From positions 1 to 64,000 of the forward strand of contig JAPOOG010000129.1 in the NCBI GenBank assembly GCA_026713545.1: DNA of 64,000 nt, written 5' to 3'. The position numbers and the translations under genes are program-made. Of this stretch, positions 1 through 9,629 are shown piece by piece. The notes below the pieces were generated by a model. The model was given only the letters and a program-made list of their open reading frames with translations. It made no database searches and had not been told where the DNA came from. Position 1 is the first letter of the stretch. Each line of letters starts with the position of its first letter. This DNA comes from Bryobacterales bacterium (GTDB lineage Bacteria; Acidobacteriota; Terriglobia; Bryobacterales; UBA6623).

Positions 1-545
<545 letters not shown>

Positions 546-552
546 CATAAAA

Positions 553-584
553 TTGACTCGGCACTGAGTTGACTCGGCACTGAG
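553..584 (+). repeat. Two tandem 16-bp units in the 23S-5S spacer
   Basis: TTGACTCGGCACTGAG occurs twice back to back with no mismatch (553-568 and 569-584), directly after the 23S 3' end. This is a small local duplication in the transcribed spacer. It could vary in copy number between rRNA operons or strains, and no function is evident. Confidence 0.8.
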
Positions 585-667
585 TCCTGTGGCATCAACG
601 ATTTCTGTGATGCCGCGACGTTCGCGCTCGACGCGATGACTCGCCCTACGGTATTCGGTTCACCGCT

Positions 668-784
<117 letters not shown>

Positions 785-794
785 TCTATCTCGA

Positions 795-826
795 AAGGCC
801 CCGGTCAATACCGGGGCCTTCTTCAT
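795..826 (+). terminator. rRNA operon terminator
   Basis: AAGGCCCCGG (795-804) pairs perfectly with CCGGGGCCTT (811-820) across a 6-nt TCAATA loop. A T-rich tail (TTCTTCATT) follows. It lies about 10 bp after the 5S 3' end and fits a Rho-independent terminator of the rRNA operon. Confidence 0.85.
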
Positions 827-952
827 TCCCGTTCCGGCCTTCATCTCTATCCACATGACGGCCGCAGCACGACCTCAGCCCTCCCTGCATCAGTAGTCAG
901 TCGACTCGGATCAGTGGTCTGTGAAAACAGGCCAGGGGGTCGGAAGTGCAGG

Positions 953-1960
953 TTAATAGCCCTTGTGCTTGTCGACGACGTTAAGCAGAGGCAGATCTTC
1001 GGCGAAGCGCCGAATGTTCTCTTTGACCGTCCCCAGCATGCGCATGCGATCAAGATCAGATCGACCGGCGACGTGCGGTGTGATGATGGCGTTGTCGAAC
1101 TTCCACAGTGCGTGACCCGTGGGCAGCGGTTCGGGGTCAGTGACATCGACTCCGGCGCCGGCCAGGCGCTTGCTGTCGAGGGCCTTCACGAGCGCATCCA
1201 GGTCGTATAGACCACCGCGGCTTACGGCGATGAAGTACGCGCCTCGCTTCATGTCCTCGAACTGGTCCGGACCGATCATCTTGTGGCTTTCGCGCGTCCA
1301 CGGGGCTGCGACGAAAATGACGTCGGCTTTGGGAACCATCTCATCCAGGCGGTCCGGTTTGACGACTTCCTTGACGAATGGTGAATAGGGAAGATCCTCG
1401 GGATCGACGCCGATCACGGTCATGCCGTGGGCCCACGCCCGCAGGGCGATCTGCGCGCCGATGCCGCCCACACCGATGACAAGGGCTGTCTTCTGATTCA
1501 GTTCGATGCCGTCGTAGGGCCGCCCGCCCCACGTCTCGGTTTGACGGTCCGCGATGAACCTCGGGATGCGGCGCGTGAGCGTCAGCAGCATGGCCATGGC
1601 GTGATCGGCAATCTCGGGGCCCTGTACGATCTGGTTGTTGGTGAGGACGATGTCGCTGTCGCGTAGGTCGTCACCTCCGGAGCGGTGCAGTACGGTTTCG
1701 ACGCCGGCGCTCAATGTTTGCACCCATTTGAGCTTCTTGCCGGCGCGGACCTGCTCGGGTTTGATGTAGCCGATTATGGCGTCGGCGTCCGCGATGTGGT
1801 CAATCACGTTGTCTCTGGTGACAGGAACGAGCTTCACTTTCGATGACACGGATTGCCAATCGGCAATGTCTTCCGCCGATCGGTTGAGAACAAGGATGGT
1901 CTTGGTCTGCGCTCCGAGTGTCCAGACGAAAGCAAACAGAATGAGAAGAGTTCGGGTCAT
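953..1960 (-). CDS. D-2-hydroxyacid dehydrogenase family protein with signal peptide
   Basis: This is a 335-residue NAD(P)-dependent D-2-hydroxyacid dehydrogenase of the GyaR/SerA superfamily, which interconverts 2-keto acids and D-2-hydroxy acids. The Rossmann motif GVGGIG lies near residue 160. The catalytic Arg (VSRGG), Glu (TDPEPLP) and His (ITPHVAG) are all present towards the C-terminus. The ATG at 1960 is preferred because GGAG lies about 10 bp upstream; a longer TTG start is possible. The first 17 residues (MTRTLLILFAFVWTLGAQ) look like a Sec signal peptide ending in an A-Q site. That is odd for a nucleotide-dependent enzyme and suggests export. The gene stands alone between the rRNA operon and a divergent hydrolase. 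The exact substrate is not predictable. Confidence 0.9.
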   Translation of the reverse strand: MTRTLLILFAFVWTLGAQTKTILVLNRSAEDIADWQSVSSKVKLVPVTRDNVIDHIADADAIIGYIKPEQVRAGKKLKWVQTLSAGVETVLHRSGGDDLRDSDIVLTNNQIVQGPEIADHAMAMLLTLTRRIPRFIADRQTETWGGRPYDGIELNQKTALVIGVGGIGAQIALRAWAHGMTVIGVDPEDLPYSPFVKEVVKPDRLDEMVPKADVIFVAAPWTRESHKMIGPDQFEDMKRGAYFIAVSRGGLYDLDALVKALDSKRLAGAGVDVTDPEPLPTGHALWKFDNAIITPHVAGRSDLDRMRMLGTVKENIRRFAEDLPLLNVVDKHKGY

Positions 1961-2109
1961 CGGTTTTATTCTCCGCAAAGTCCACCAAGATTTTAACGCA
2001 GCGATGAGTACTGAGAGGACACGTGGCGTGATGAGATATCCGGGCCGCGCTTGCTAAGGTAACCGGGATCGGTCGGTTGGCGGCCAACTACACCGACAAG
2101 GGGCTGGAG

Positions 2110-2994
2110 ATGAAGTTGACATTGCTTGGAACAGGAACACCGGCGCCGTTGATGCACCGCGCCGGATCGAGTTATCTCGTTCAGCACGACGGTGAGGCGC
2201 TGCTGTTCGATTGTGGTCCAGGCTCGGTGCGTCGGCTGCTACGAAAGGGCGTGGCGATGACCTCGGTGAGTCACCTGTTCCTGACGCACTTGCATTACGA
2301 CCACTGCGTTGACTACGGCTACTTGGTGCTCAATCGATGGGATCAGGGTTCGGGCGGAATTCCCGAGTTGCAAGTCATCGCGCCTGTGCCGGCGGCGCGA
2401 ATGACCGACCTGCTCTTCGGCAAGGACGGCGTCTACGGCCCGGATCTTGCGGGTCGCACGATGCACCCGGGCAGCCACTTCATCTACGAAATGCGCGGTG
2501 GCGTGCTGCCCCGCAGGCCGCCGGCCCCGCAGGTGATTCAGGTCAGCCACGGCGACGTCGTCGAACGTCAGAGTTGGAACGTGCAGGTGGCGGAGGTCGT
2601 CCATTGCCAGCCTTATCTGACTTGCCTTGCGTATCGGCTGAACACTTCGGACGGGTCGATCGTCTTCGGAGGTGATACTGCACCCGCATCGAGTCTGACC
2701 GAGTTGTCAACCGGAGCCGACGTTCTGCTTCACATGTGTCACATGATCAACGGACTGGTGGATGATCCGCGGATCACGGGCTGCTGCTCAGGGCATCTCG
2801 ACGCTGCCCGCACCGCCAGGGACGCCGGCGTCAAGACGCTGATCCTCGTGCATATTACCGAGCAACTGGAGCAGCCCGGTGTGCGCGAACGAATCCTGCA
2901 CGAAGCGGCGGAGGTCTTCGATGGGCAGATCATCTTTGGTGAGGATTTGATGGACGTGCCCTTGGGACGGATCGAGCCGGTGAAAATTCGCTAG
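2110..2994 (+). CDS. MBL-fold metal-dependent hydrolase (ribonuclease Z-like)
   Basis: This is a metallo-beta-lactamase-fold hydrolase of 294 residues. It starts MKLTLLGTGTP, the usual first strand and turn of the RNase Z/arylsulfatase-like branch. The zinc motif THLHYDHC lies near residue 60, VVHCQP and FGGDTAP follow, and a late H-I metal ligand is present. The ATG at 2110 is chosen over an upstream ATG at 2077 because GGCTGGAG precedes it and the conserved fold begins there. The stop codon TAG (2992-2994) is part of the CTAG that borders a dispersed repeat. A role in tRNA 3' processing is possible, but the long insertion after the first zinc motif points to a generic hydrolase. Confidence 0.88.
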   Translation: MKLTLLGTGTPAPLMHRAGSSYLVQHDGEALLFDCGPGSVRRLLRKGVAMTSVSHLFLTHLHYDHCVDYGYLVLNRWDQGSGGIPELQVIAPVPAARMTDLLFGKDGVYGPDLAGRTMHPGSHFIYEMRGGVLPRRPPAPQVIQVSHGDVVERQSWNVQVAEVVHCQPYLTCLAYRLNTSDGSIVFGGDTAPASSLTELSTGADVLLHMCHMINGLVDDPRITGCCSGHLDAARTARDAGVKTLILVHITEQLEQPGVRERILHEAAEVFDGQIIFGEDLMDVPLGRIEPVKIR

Positions 2995-3056
2995 CCTGCA
3001 TTCTCAGGGCGTGCCGAGACGAAGTGTGCCGGACGGCCGGCAGGACGAGGCGCGCT
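2995..3056 (+). repeat. Family A dispersed element, degenerate left half (copy A1)
   Basis: The segment begins CCTGCATTCTCAG directly after CTAG and continues with the family A interior (CGAAGTGTG, GGCCGGCAGGACGAGGCGCG). The right half is missing. It abuts the stop codon of the MBL-fold gene. Confidence 0.7.
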
Positions 3057-3084
3057 CCGTAGCCACCCCGTAGAGACGGACATC

Positions 3085-3300
3085 CTACGGGAGCTTCGGC
3101 TTGGCATTCAGCAGCCGATGGTTTGAATACTCCGCCGCGGCGAGTTGGCCTCCCTCAACAGTAGAACTGTCCACGATACTGCCGGTCCCGTCTGCCTTGC
3201 CGTCGTTGAGCGAGAAGGTTCCCGTCCAGTTCCATCGCATGCGGAGTGCAGGGGGACGTCCTCGGGTTCGGGGTTCGGGTACGTCGCGTAGGGGGTGGCT
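3085..3300 (-). pseudogene. Remnant of S15-type (Xaa-Pro dipeptidyl-peptidase-like) peptidase
   Basis: On the minus strand, short reading frames give YATYPNPEPEDVPLH, then after a frameshift GTFSLNDGKADGTGSIVD and QLAAAEYSNHRLL, and then a stop at 3085-3087. This order matches the junction before the C-terminal jelly-roll domain of S15/CocE-type peptidases, with the motifs PLHL..GTFSLN and A.YSN.RLLY. Only about 65 codons remain, interrupted by at least one frameshift, so it cannot be functional. It lies just downstream of the symporter gene, while a second, non-identical fragment of the same family lies upstream of it (4527-5081). No similarity search was run. Confidence 0.5.
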
Positions 3301-3309
3301 TGCCCGCGC

Positions 3310-4530
3310 TCACCCGATCCTCATCCCGCCGGCTCGTCGTGTCACCCCGTCGACCGTAGTTGCGGCGGACATGTGGCCGATCACGTTGACCGCGGTGCGA
3401 AACGCATCCGGCACGCGGTCGATCCCCAGCAGAATGCCGAGCCCTGCGAGTGGCACGCCCACTACGTCGAGAGCCGGTGCCATCGAAACGATGCTGGAGC
3501 TGGGAACCGGTGCGACCGTCATTGATGCGAGGAAGATCGCCAGCACTGCTGCCGCGATCAGTCCCGCGTCGAGCGGTACCCCGTACATGGCGGCGAGAAA
3601 GACCAGCGACGTGCTCTGAAACAGTGCGCTGCCCGGGCGGTTGATCGACGCTGCCAGCGGCAGGACCAGCGAGAAACTGCTCTTCGAAAGGCCCAGCTTC
3701 TCCGCCTCCCTCAGCATCATCGGTAGCGTTCCCACCGATGTCGTCGTGGTGAAGCCCACCGTGTAGGTGCCCACCGTCGCGCGCATGAACCGCCCCGGGG
3801 CCACGCCCCCCAGGATCCAGACTAGGGGCAGGAGCACGAGACCTTTCAGGAGGAAGAGACCCAGGACGGTGGCGCCGATAAAGACGGCAAGGTTCTGCAG
3901 CATCGCCATCCCGGTCTGTGCGACCACCGGAGCTGCAAGACCGAAGACGCCCACGGGCGCCGTCCACAGGATCCAGGTCATGAGCTTGATGAGCGCGTCC
4001 CCGAGCGTCTCGGCGAAGGACGTTAGCGTCTCCTGTTTCTCCTTCGGCAGCGTCGTCGTTGCCGCAGCAAGGAGGACGATGAAGATGAGGAGCGGGAGAA
4101 GGGATCCGTCAGCGGCGGCCTGGATCGGATTCCGGGGGACGAGGTTGACGAGAAAATCGACCACATCTGGTGCCGCGGTGTCCAAATCAGCCACGCTCGT
4201 GGGGGGCGGTATGGGAGCCGTGAAGGTCAGGGCGAATGTCATCACACCCATCCCGATCAGGATCGCGGGCAGGGTCGTAACCCAGAAGATGCCCAACGCA
4301 AGGCCCCCCTGCCGGCCCAGCTTGCGCAGGTTCCCGATCCGCGCCACCCCGACGAACACCACTGCCGCGACCAGCGGGATGACGACCATCTGGATCGCAC
4401 GCAGGAAGATCTGACCGAGCGGTTCGACAGCCTCGGAAGCCCGCAGGAGCGCCGGAGATCCGGTGGCCGAGGCGGCGACTCCGAGCCCTAGCCCGAGTGC
4501 CAGCCCGATGAGAATGGCGCTTGTATTCAC
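3310..4530 (-). CDS. Dicarboxylate/amino acid:cation symporter (DAACS family) with altered cation-site residues
   Basis: This 406-residue inner-membrane protein has the GltPh/GltP fold: about eight membrane segments, a serine/threonine-rich HP1 tip (TTTTSVGTLP), TM7, HP2 (APVPSSS) and TM8 with D..FRTAVNV. Family members import dicarboxylates or acidic amino acids with Na+ or H+. The substrate-side Asp and Arg of TM8 (equivalent to GltPh D394 and R397) are present. The TM7 NMDGT motif reads NRPGS and the TM8 aspartate equivalent to D405 is His (NVIGH), so two Na+-binding aspartates are lost. The start is GTG at 4530, overlapping the stop of the upstream peptidase remnant as GTGA, which points to a former operon. 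Confidence 0.9.
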   Translation of the reverse strand: MNTSAILIGLALGLGLGVAASATGSPALLRASEAVEPLGQIFLRAIQMVVIPLVAAVVFVGVARIGNLRKLGRQGGLALGIFWVTTLPAILIGMGVMTFALTFTAPIPPPTSVADLDTAAPDVVDFLVNLVPRNPIQAAADGSLLPLLIFIVLLAAATTTLPKEKQETLTSFAETLGDALIKLMTWILWTAPVGVFGLAAPVVAQTGMAMLQNLAVFIGATVLGLFLLKGLVLLPLVWILGGVAPGRFMRATVGTYTVGFTTTTSVGTLPMMLREAEKLGLSKSSFSLVLPLAASINRPGSALFQSTSLVFLAAMYGVPLDAGLIAAAVLAIFLASMTVAPVPSSSIVSMAPALDVVGVPLAGLGILLGIDRVPDAFRTAVNVIGHMSAATTVDGVTRRAGGMRIG

Positions 4531-5081
4531 GGTGCGCCCGCCCGCTCACTCACCGGCGGCAGCGCCCTCCTCGGCGACTGAACACCGCTCACCAACGGCA
4601 GATCGATGCTCATCGCGCCCAGATCCACCGTCAGCACCGTCCCCGGATCCGTGTGCACCGTGAAGTAGTTGCCACTCGCGAAGATCATCAGACCGATAGG
4701 GGAGCCAGCCGGGATCACTTGGTCCTCGGGTTGTAGGGCCAACTCCAGATCGAAGAACTCGACAGGCGTGAGGTCTGTGCCGGAACGCGGACTCGAGATC
4801 TTGTCTGCACCGGCGTTGGTCGGGTAGGCCCAGCCCTGGGTGATGATGTTGTCGCTGTTGGTCCAGTGGCGTGACGCCAGCCAAACGGACAGGTTTGCCG
4901 CGGGTGACTCGGTGGCTACGCGCACGAGCAACTTGGCCACGTCCGAGTGATGGACATCCTTCTGGAGCTCTGATGTCTCGTACAGAATCCGCTGGTTCGA
5001 CCACTTCGCCGCGAGTTGGACGCCCTCAAAAGCATGGTTGTCCACAATTGCAGGATAATCCGACCTCTGCGCCTTGTTCAG
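4527..5081 (-). pseudogene. C-terminal fragment of S15-type peptidase (PepX_C jelly-roll domain only)
   Basis: An open frame from about 5081 to a TGA at 4527 encodes about 184 residues. Its motifs are QLAAKWSNQRILYETSEL, SPAANLSVWL, ITQGWAYP, LQPEDQVIPAGSPIGLMIF and DPGTVLTVDLG, which are typical of the C-terminal beta-sandwich of Xaa-Pro dipeptidyl-peptidase/CocE esterases. The N-terminal alpha/beta-hydrolase with the catalytic serine is absent. The frame opens directly out of the stop region of the upstream FAH gene (5078), so the 5' part was deleted. A GTG at 5045 could start a 172-residue product, but without the hydrolase it should have no peptidase activity. The overlap with the symporter start suggests a former peptidase-transporter pair for dipeptide use. 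Confidence 0.75.
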
Positions 5082-5965
5082 GGAGCCTTCATCGGGACAA
5101 TGATGTTGCGGAGTAGGCCGATGTCTTCGATCTCGACTTCCATGACGTCGCCGGCTTGCATTTCATTGCGCTTGCCCGGCAGGACGGGAGGAGCCACCGT
5201 CCCGGTGTAGATCACGTCGCCGGGCAGAAGCGTCATGTAGCGGCTGATGTAGCTGACAAGCTGCAGGACGTCGTTCCTCATGTACTTGGTGCGGCCATGC
5301 GCCACGACGTCGCCGTTCAGCCGAACCTCGATGTAGAGATCACGCCAGTCGACACCCTCGGCAATCACGGGGCCGAGGCAGGCCCAGGTGTCGGTTCCTT
5401 TGGAGATGAGGCGCGTGGGCTCTTTGAGTTGCGCAAGTTCCTTGTACCAGGTGTTCTCGCTGAAGTCGTTCCCGACGCTGTAGCCGAAGATGTGTTCTTC
5501 GGCATCCTCGACGGAGATGTGCCGGCCCTTCTTCCCGATGATGATGACAAGCTCGCCCTCGAAGTTCAGGTTCATCGCCTCCGGCGGAAGTTCGACCCCG
5601 CCCTCGTGCCGGTTCAGCGACGTGGGCATCTTTGCGAAGAACCGCGGATGTCGCACGTGCAGTGGCGGACCCTCGGGAAGATTGGAGTTCAGGGCGACAC
5701 CGAGCACCTTCGATACCCTCATCGGATCGAGCGGGATCTCTAGCCGTACGTCCGAAAGCGGGAAGGTCTTGCCGGTGGGACGAGCACCCAGGAGAAAGTC
5801 CCCATCCAATTCGCGAACCGTCCCGCCCTCGAGGATGCCGTAGGAGACAGAGCCCCCTTGTGAGAAGCGCACGTAGCGGGTGATGCCGGACTGCGCTCGG
5901 AGGACAACTTGCGTTAGGCCGAGAAGCACCAGCGTGGTCAGGATTCGGTGGGTAGCTCTGTTCAT
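5078..5965 (-). CDS. Fumarylacetoacetate hydrolase family protein with signal peptide
   Basis: This 295-residue FAH-superfamily enzyme cleaves or hydrates beta-diketo acids or hydroxypentadienoate-type compounds in aromatic degradation. The core begins near residue 80 (VSKVLGVALN). The metal-binding Glu-rich motif NFEGELVIIIGKKG is seen near residue 135, followed by GYSVGNDFSE, and the late YTGTVAPPV replaces the usual TGTP turn. Residues 1-24 (MNRATHRILTTLVLLGLTQVVLRAQ) have the form of a Sec signal peptide, which is uncommon because most family members are cytosolic. The gene is co-oriented with the peptidase remnant and symporter downstream. The substrate is unknown. Confidence 0.9.
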   Translation of the reverse strand: MNRATHRILTTLVLLGLTQVVLRAQSGITRYVRFSQGGSVSYGILEGGTVRELDGDFLLGARPTGKTFPLSDVRLEIPLDPMRVSKVLGVALNSNLPEGPPLHVRHPRFFAKMPTSLNRHEGGVELPPEAMNLNFEGELVIIIGKKGRHISVEDAEEHIFGYSVGNDFSENTWYKELAQLKEPTRLISKGTDTWACLGPVIAEGVDWRDLYIEVRLNGDVVAHGRTKYMRNDVLQLVSYISRYMTLLPGDVIYTGTVAPPVLPGKRNEMQAGDVMEVEIEDIGLLRNIIVPMKAP

Positions 5966-6043
5966 TCGCTGTATCCCGGGGTCGTTCTTTATGTCCAGTT
6001 TACACGGTGAGGGGCGGCAGCCATTGCGGGGCCTCTCGGATTC

Positions 6044-7369
6044 TCAGGCTTTGGTTTGCGCAATCCGGTAAAGGTGGCCGTAAGTCCGGATGATGAGACT
6101 GCTATCGGCTAAAGCAGGCGTGGCCATGCACATTTCGTTGAGGGAATTCTTGCCAAGGACCTTGAAGTCGGGGCCGGCTTTGATCACATAGGTATCTCCG
6201 CTTTCGCTGAGGCAGAAGATCTTCCCGTTGTAGGCCCAGGGGGAACTGGTGAAATTGCCGCTGCCGGTTTCGATGCGGCGCTTGCCATAGATTTCTTCGC
6301 CGGTGACGGCGTCGTGGCAGGTGAAGAAGCCGCGATCGAACAAGATGTAGAGGCGTCCGTCGTAGAGGACGGGCGTAGGGTGATACGGGCCGCCTTGGGG
6401 GAGGCTCCAGGCGAGGTATTCGTTGCTGGTGGTACCGGCGGCGGGGGTGATGTCGCCGCTTGCTCCGGGGCGAACGGCGTAAACCGGGCGGGTGGGGGTG
6501 ACGTGGAAACCGGAGGTGACATAGAGCAACTCGCCGACGGAGAACGGTGTGGGCAGTGAGATGCCCGACATGCCTCGGATTTCCCACAGTAGCTTGCCGT
6601 CCAGATCATAGGAGCGAACCTTGTTACGTCCGGAGGTGACAATTTCGGTGCGTTTCTGGTTCCGCCAGACATAGGGGGTGGCCCAGGTCGTGGGCTCGTC
6701 GCGGTCAACTCGCCAGATCTCTTTGCCGGTGAGCTTGTCGAGCGCCAGCAGGTAGGATTGTTGTTCGTTGTCGTTTTGGATGTAAAGGCGGCCTTCGTGA
6801 ACAATGGGAGAGGATGCCGTTCCGTAACCGTAGCGCGTCTCGACGCCCGGCCAGAGTTTGGACCAGAGGATCTTGCCATTCATGTCAAGGCAATAGGTGC
6901 CGAGGTCCCCGATGTGGGCGTAGATACGCTCGCCGTCGGTAGCGGGCGTTTCTGACGCGTAGGTGTTCTTGCGATGGCGCGGCACCTTGGGAACGCCGCG
7001 ATGGATAGCGGTTTCCCAGCGGGGGTTGCCTGTCGCGAAGTCGATCGAATAGACGCTCCAGGTGTATTCGTAGGTTGATATCGGAAGGGACTCTCCGCCT
7101 GCATAGAAACCTCCGGGGGGTTGTTCGTCACCTTTGGAGCTGATGGATGTGTTGAGGAAGATCTGGTCGTCCCAAACGATGGGCGAAGACCAGCCTTTGC
7201 CAGGGATGGGTGTCTTCCAGGCGACATTCTTGGTGGTGCTCCAGATTTCGGGCAGGCCGGGGTTGTCGGGGACCGCTCCGGGGGAATTGCCACGGAAGTG
7301 TGTCCAGCGGCCTGCTTGCGCGGTGCTCGCGGCCAGGGCGGTGAGGAAGAGGCGGCGGCTGAGGGGCAT
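6044..7369 (-). CDS. Tat-exported PQQ-like beta-propeller protein
   Basis: This 441-residue protein is built of PQQ/BamB-type beta-propeller blades. The repeated blade pattern is seen in ALDKLTGKEIWRVDRDE, DLDGKLLWEIRG and DAVTGEEIYGKRR. The chosen ATG at 7369 gives MPLSRRLFLTALAAS, a twin-arginine signal with the SRRLFLT consensus. A longer frame upstream adds 12 residues before this and is unlikely to be used. The propeller starts WTHFRGN, as in Planctomycete and Acidobacteria proteins of this type. The residues needed to bind PQQ cannot be judged, so enzyme activity is not claimed. It may be a secreted structural or redox protein. Confidence 0.88.
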   Translation of the reverse strand: MPLSRRLFLTALAASTAQAGRWTHFRGNSPGAVPDNPGLPEIWSTTKNVAWKTPIPGKGWSSPIVWDDQIFLNTSISSKGDEQPPGGFYAGGESLPISTYEYTWSVYSIDFATGNPRWETAIHRGVPKVPRHRKNTYASETPATDGERIYAHIGDLGTYCLDMNGKILWSKLWPGVETRYGYGTASSPIVHEGRLYIQNDNEQQSYLLALDKLTGKEIWRVDRDEPTTWATPYVWRNQKRTEIVTSGRNKVRSYDLDGKLLWEIRGMSGISLPTPFSVGELLYVTSGFHVTPTRPVYAVRPGASGDITPAAGTTSNEYLAWSLPQGGPYHPTPVLYDGRLYILFDRGFFTCHDAVTGEEIYGKRRIETGSGNFTSSPWAYNGKIFCLSESGDTYVIKAGPDFKVLGKNSLNEMCMATPALADSSLIIRTYGHLYRIAQTKA

Positions 7370-7485
7370 GTGATTTAGTTTCTCGCAAAGGCGCCTGGGC
7401 TGCAAAGGAAAACCGGGGCCGGGTGGCTCATCGTTGGGGCTCCGCTTGCGTGCGATAATTTCGCTTTCCCGATACGGAGTGATCT

Positions 7486-9621
7486 ATGGGTGAACTGGTT
7501 GCTGTTTCTCGATCTGGAGATGTGGCGGTGGTGACCGTTCAGAATCCCCCGGTGAATGCGTTGAGCCCGGGGGTGCCGGAGGGTATTGAGGCGGCTGTGA
7601 ACGACGCGGCGGCGGATGATACGGTGCGGGCGATGGTATTGATCGGCGATGGACGTACATTCATCGCGGGTGCGGATATTCGGGAGTTCGCAAAGATTCG
7701 TTCGGGACAGAGGGAGCGCGGCGAAGGGATCCATCCGTTGCTGTTCACGCTTGAGGATTGTCCCAAGCCGGTGGTCGCGGCGATTCATGGGACGGCTTTT
7801 GGCGGGGGCTTGGAGGTAGCGTTGGCTTGCCATTACCGCGTGGCGCTCGCATCGGCGCAGGTTGGGCAGCCCGAAGTGAAATTGGGGATTCTGCCGGGCG
7901 CTGGCGGGACTTTGCGTCTGCCTCGGCTGGCGGGGGTGGCGAAGGCGGCGGAGATGTGCGCGATCGGAGATCCGATCACTGCTCAGGATGCGCTTGATCA
8001 TCACATATTGGACCGTATCGTCGAAGGTGACAGTCGTGAGTCGTTGCTGGCGGGTACGCTGGCTTTCGCGGCCGAGTTGATTGCAGATGGCGCGAAGACG
8101 CCTCGCGTTCGCGACAACGACGAGCGGTTGGGTGACATGGCGGCGAATGCGCCGATCTTTGCAACAGTGCGTGCTCTGGCGCACCAAAAAAGGCGGGAGC
8201 AGATGGCGCCCCGAAAATCGATTGATTCGGTGGAAGCCGCGACGAAGATGCCGTTTGAGGAAGCGCGGGTTTTGACGGCGAAATTGTTCATGGAGTGTTT
8301 GCACTCGCCGCAGTCGGAGGCGTTGATACATGTGTTCTTCGGCGAGCGCGAGGTGCGGAAGATACCCGATGTGCCGTCCGATACGCGGCCGCGGAAGATC
8401 GCCAAGGCGGCGATTGTCGGTGCGGGGACGATGGGCGGCGGGATCGCGATGAACTACGCCAACGCTGGGATTCCGGTGTGGCTCAAGGAAGTGTCCGAGC
8501 AAGCGATGGAGAGGGGATTGGCTCGCATTCGGTCGAACTACGACCATTCGGTGAAGAGGGGACGCTTCACACCTGAGTTCGTGCGTGAGCGGATGGATCT
8601 GATTCAACCGACGATGAGCTACGAGGAGTTTGCTGACGCCGACATCGTGGTGGAAGCCGTGTTCGAAAACATGGAGTTGAAGAAGACCGTCTTCCGCGAG
8701 TTGGATGAGGCGACGAAGCCGGAGGCGATTCTGGCTACGAACACTTCGACTCTCGACGTGGATGAGATTGCTTCGGTGACGGCGGATCCGACTCGGGTCA
8801 TCGGAACCCACTTTTTTTCGCCGGCGAATGTGATGCGGCTACTGGAGGTGGTGCGTGGAAAAGAGACGGCCAAGGATGTGATCGCTACGGCCATGCAACT
8901 CGGGCGGCGGATGAAGAAGGTGGGTGTCTTGGTGGGGAACTGCCATGGGTTCGTGGGGAATCGTATGTTCGGGCCATACATGCGCGAGGCACAGTTTCTC
9001 GTCGAGGAGGGGGCGAACATCGTCGACGTGGATCAAGCCTTGGAGGACTTCGGGATGGCGATGGGGCCGTTGGCGGTTGGAGACCTCGCGGGGATCGACG
9101 TCGCGTGGCGGATTCGCCAGGAGGACAGACATGAGCAGCCAGAGGGAGTCCGCCAACCGTTAGCCGAAGACGCTCTGTATGAGATGGGTCGTTATGGGCA
9201 GAAGACCGGAGCGGGTTGGTACCGGTATGGAGAGAATCGCAAGCGGACTTCCGACCCGAAGGTGCAGACAGTCATTACAGACATGGCCTCAGGAGCCGGG
9301 CTTGAGCAGAGGACGGTCGGCGCGGAGGAGATTGTCGACCGCGCGATCTATACCCTGGTGAACGAAGGAGCGCGGATTCTGGAAGAAGGAATTGCGTTGC
9401 GGCCGGTGGATATCGACATTGTGTATTTGTACGGATACGGATTCCCGGCATACAAGGGCGGGCCGATGTGGTATGCGGATTGGGTCGGTTTGCAGAGGGT
9501 GTACGAGCGGATTCTGGAGTTCGAGGCGCAACATGGACATTGGTGGAAACCGGCGCCGTTGCTGTCGCGGTTGGCGGCTGAAGGCAAGACGTTCTCGGGC
9601 TGGCAGCGGGAGCGCTCCTGA
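7486..9621 (+). CDS. Bifunctional enoyl-CoA hydratase / 3-hydroxyacyl-CoA dehydrogenase
   Basis: This 711-residue cytosolic multifunctional enzyme performs the middle two steps of fatty acid beta-oxidation (FadB/FadJ/peroxisomal MFE-1 type). Residues 1-190 form a crotonase domain with the oxyanion [12 protein letters not shown] and the active-site Glu region [13 protein letters not shown]. From about residue 305 the NAD-binding domain starts with [10 protein letters not shown] and includes the catalytic [10 protein letters not shown] segment. C-terminal dehydrogenase domains follow at about 480-580 and 620-705 ([17 protein letters not shown]). A GGAG lies about 7 bp before the ATG. The aldo/keto reductase follows after 8 bp, so the two are likely co-transcribed. 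The partner thiolase is not in the window. Confidence 0.93.
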   Translation: MGELVAVSRSGDVAVVTVQNPPVNALSPGVPEGIEAAVNDAAADDTVRAMVLIGDGRTFIAGADIREFAKIRSGQRERGEGIHPLLFTLEDCPKPVVAAIHGTAFGGGLEVALACHYRVALASAQVGQPEVKLGILPGAGGTLRLPRLAGVAKAAEMCAIGDPITAQDALDHHILDRIVEGDSRESLLAGTLAFAAELIADGAKTPRVRDNDERLGDMAANAPIFATVRALAHQKRREQMAPRKSIDSVEAATKMPFEEARVLTAKLFMECLHSPQSEALIHVFFGEREVRKIPDVPSDTRPRKIAKAAIVGAGTMGGGIAMNYANAGIPVWLKEVSEQAMERGLARIRSNYDHSVKRGRFTPEFVRERMDLIQPTMSYEEFADADIVVEAVFENMELKKTVFRELDEATKPEAILATNTSTLDVDEIASVTADPTRVIGTHFFSPANVMRLLEVVRGKETAKDVIATAMQLGRRMKKVGVLVGNCHGFVGNRMFGPYMREAQFLVEEGANIVDVDQALEDFGMAMGPLAVGDLAGIDVAWRIRQEDRHEQPEGVRQPLAEDALYEMGRYGQKTGAGWYRYGENRKRTSDPKVQTVITDMASGAGLEQRTVGAEEIVDRAIYTLVNEGARILEEGIALRPVDIDIVYLYGYGFPAYKGGPMWYADWVGLQRVYERILEFEAQHGHWWKPAPLLSRLAAEGKTFSGWQRERS

Positions 9622-9629
9622 AGACGCCG

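Noticed and set aside
7375-8811. 478-codon minus-strand frame opposite the beta-oxidation gene
   Set aside because: The plus strand carries an unmistakable FadB-type protein; this frame is rich in Arg, His and Pro and has no motif.
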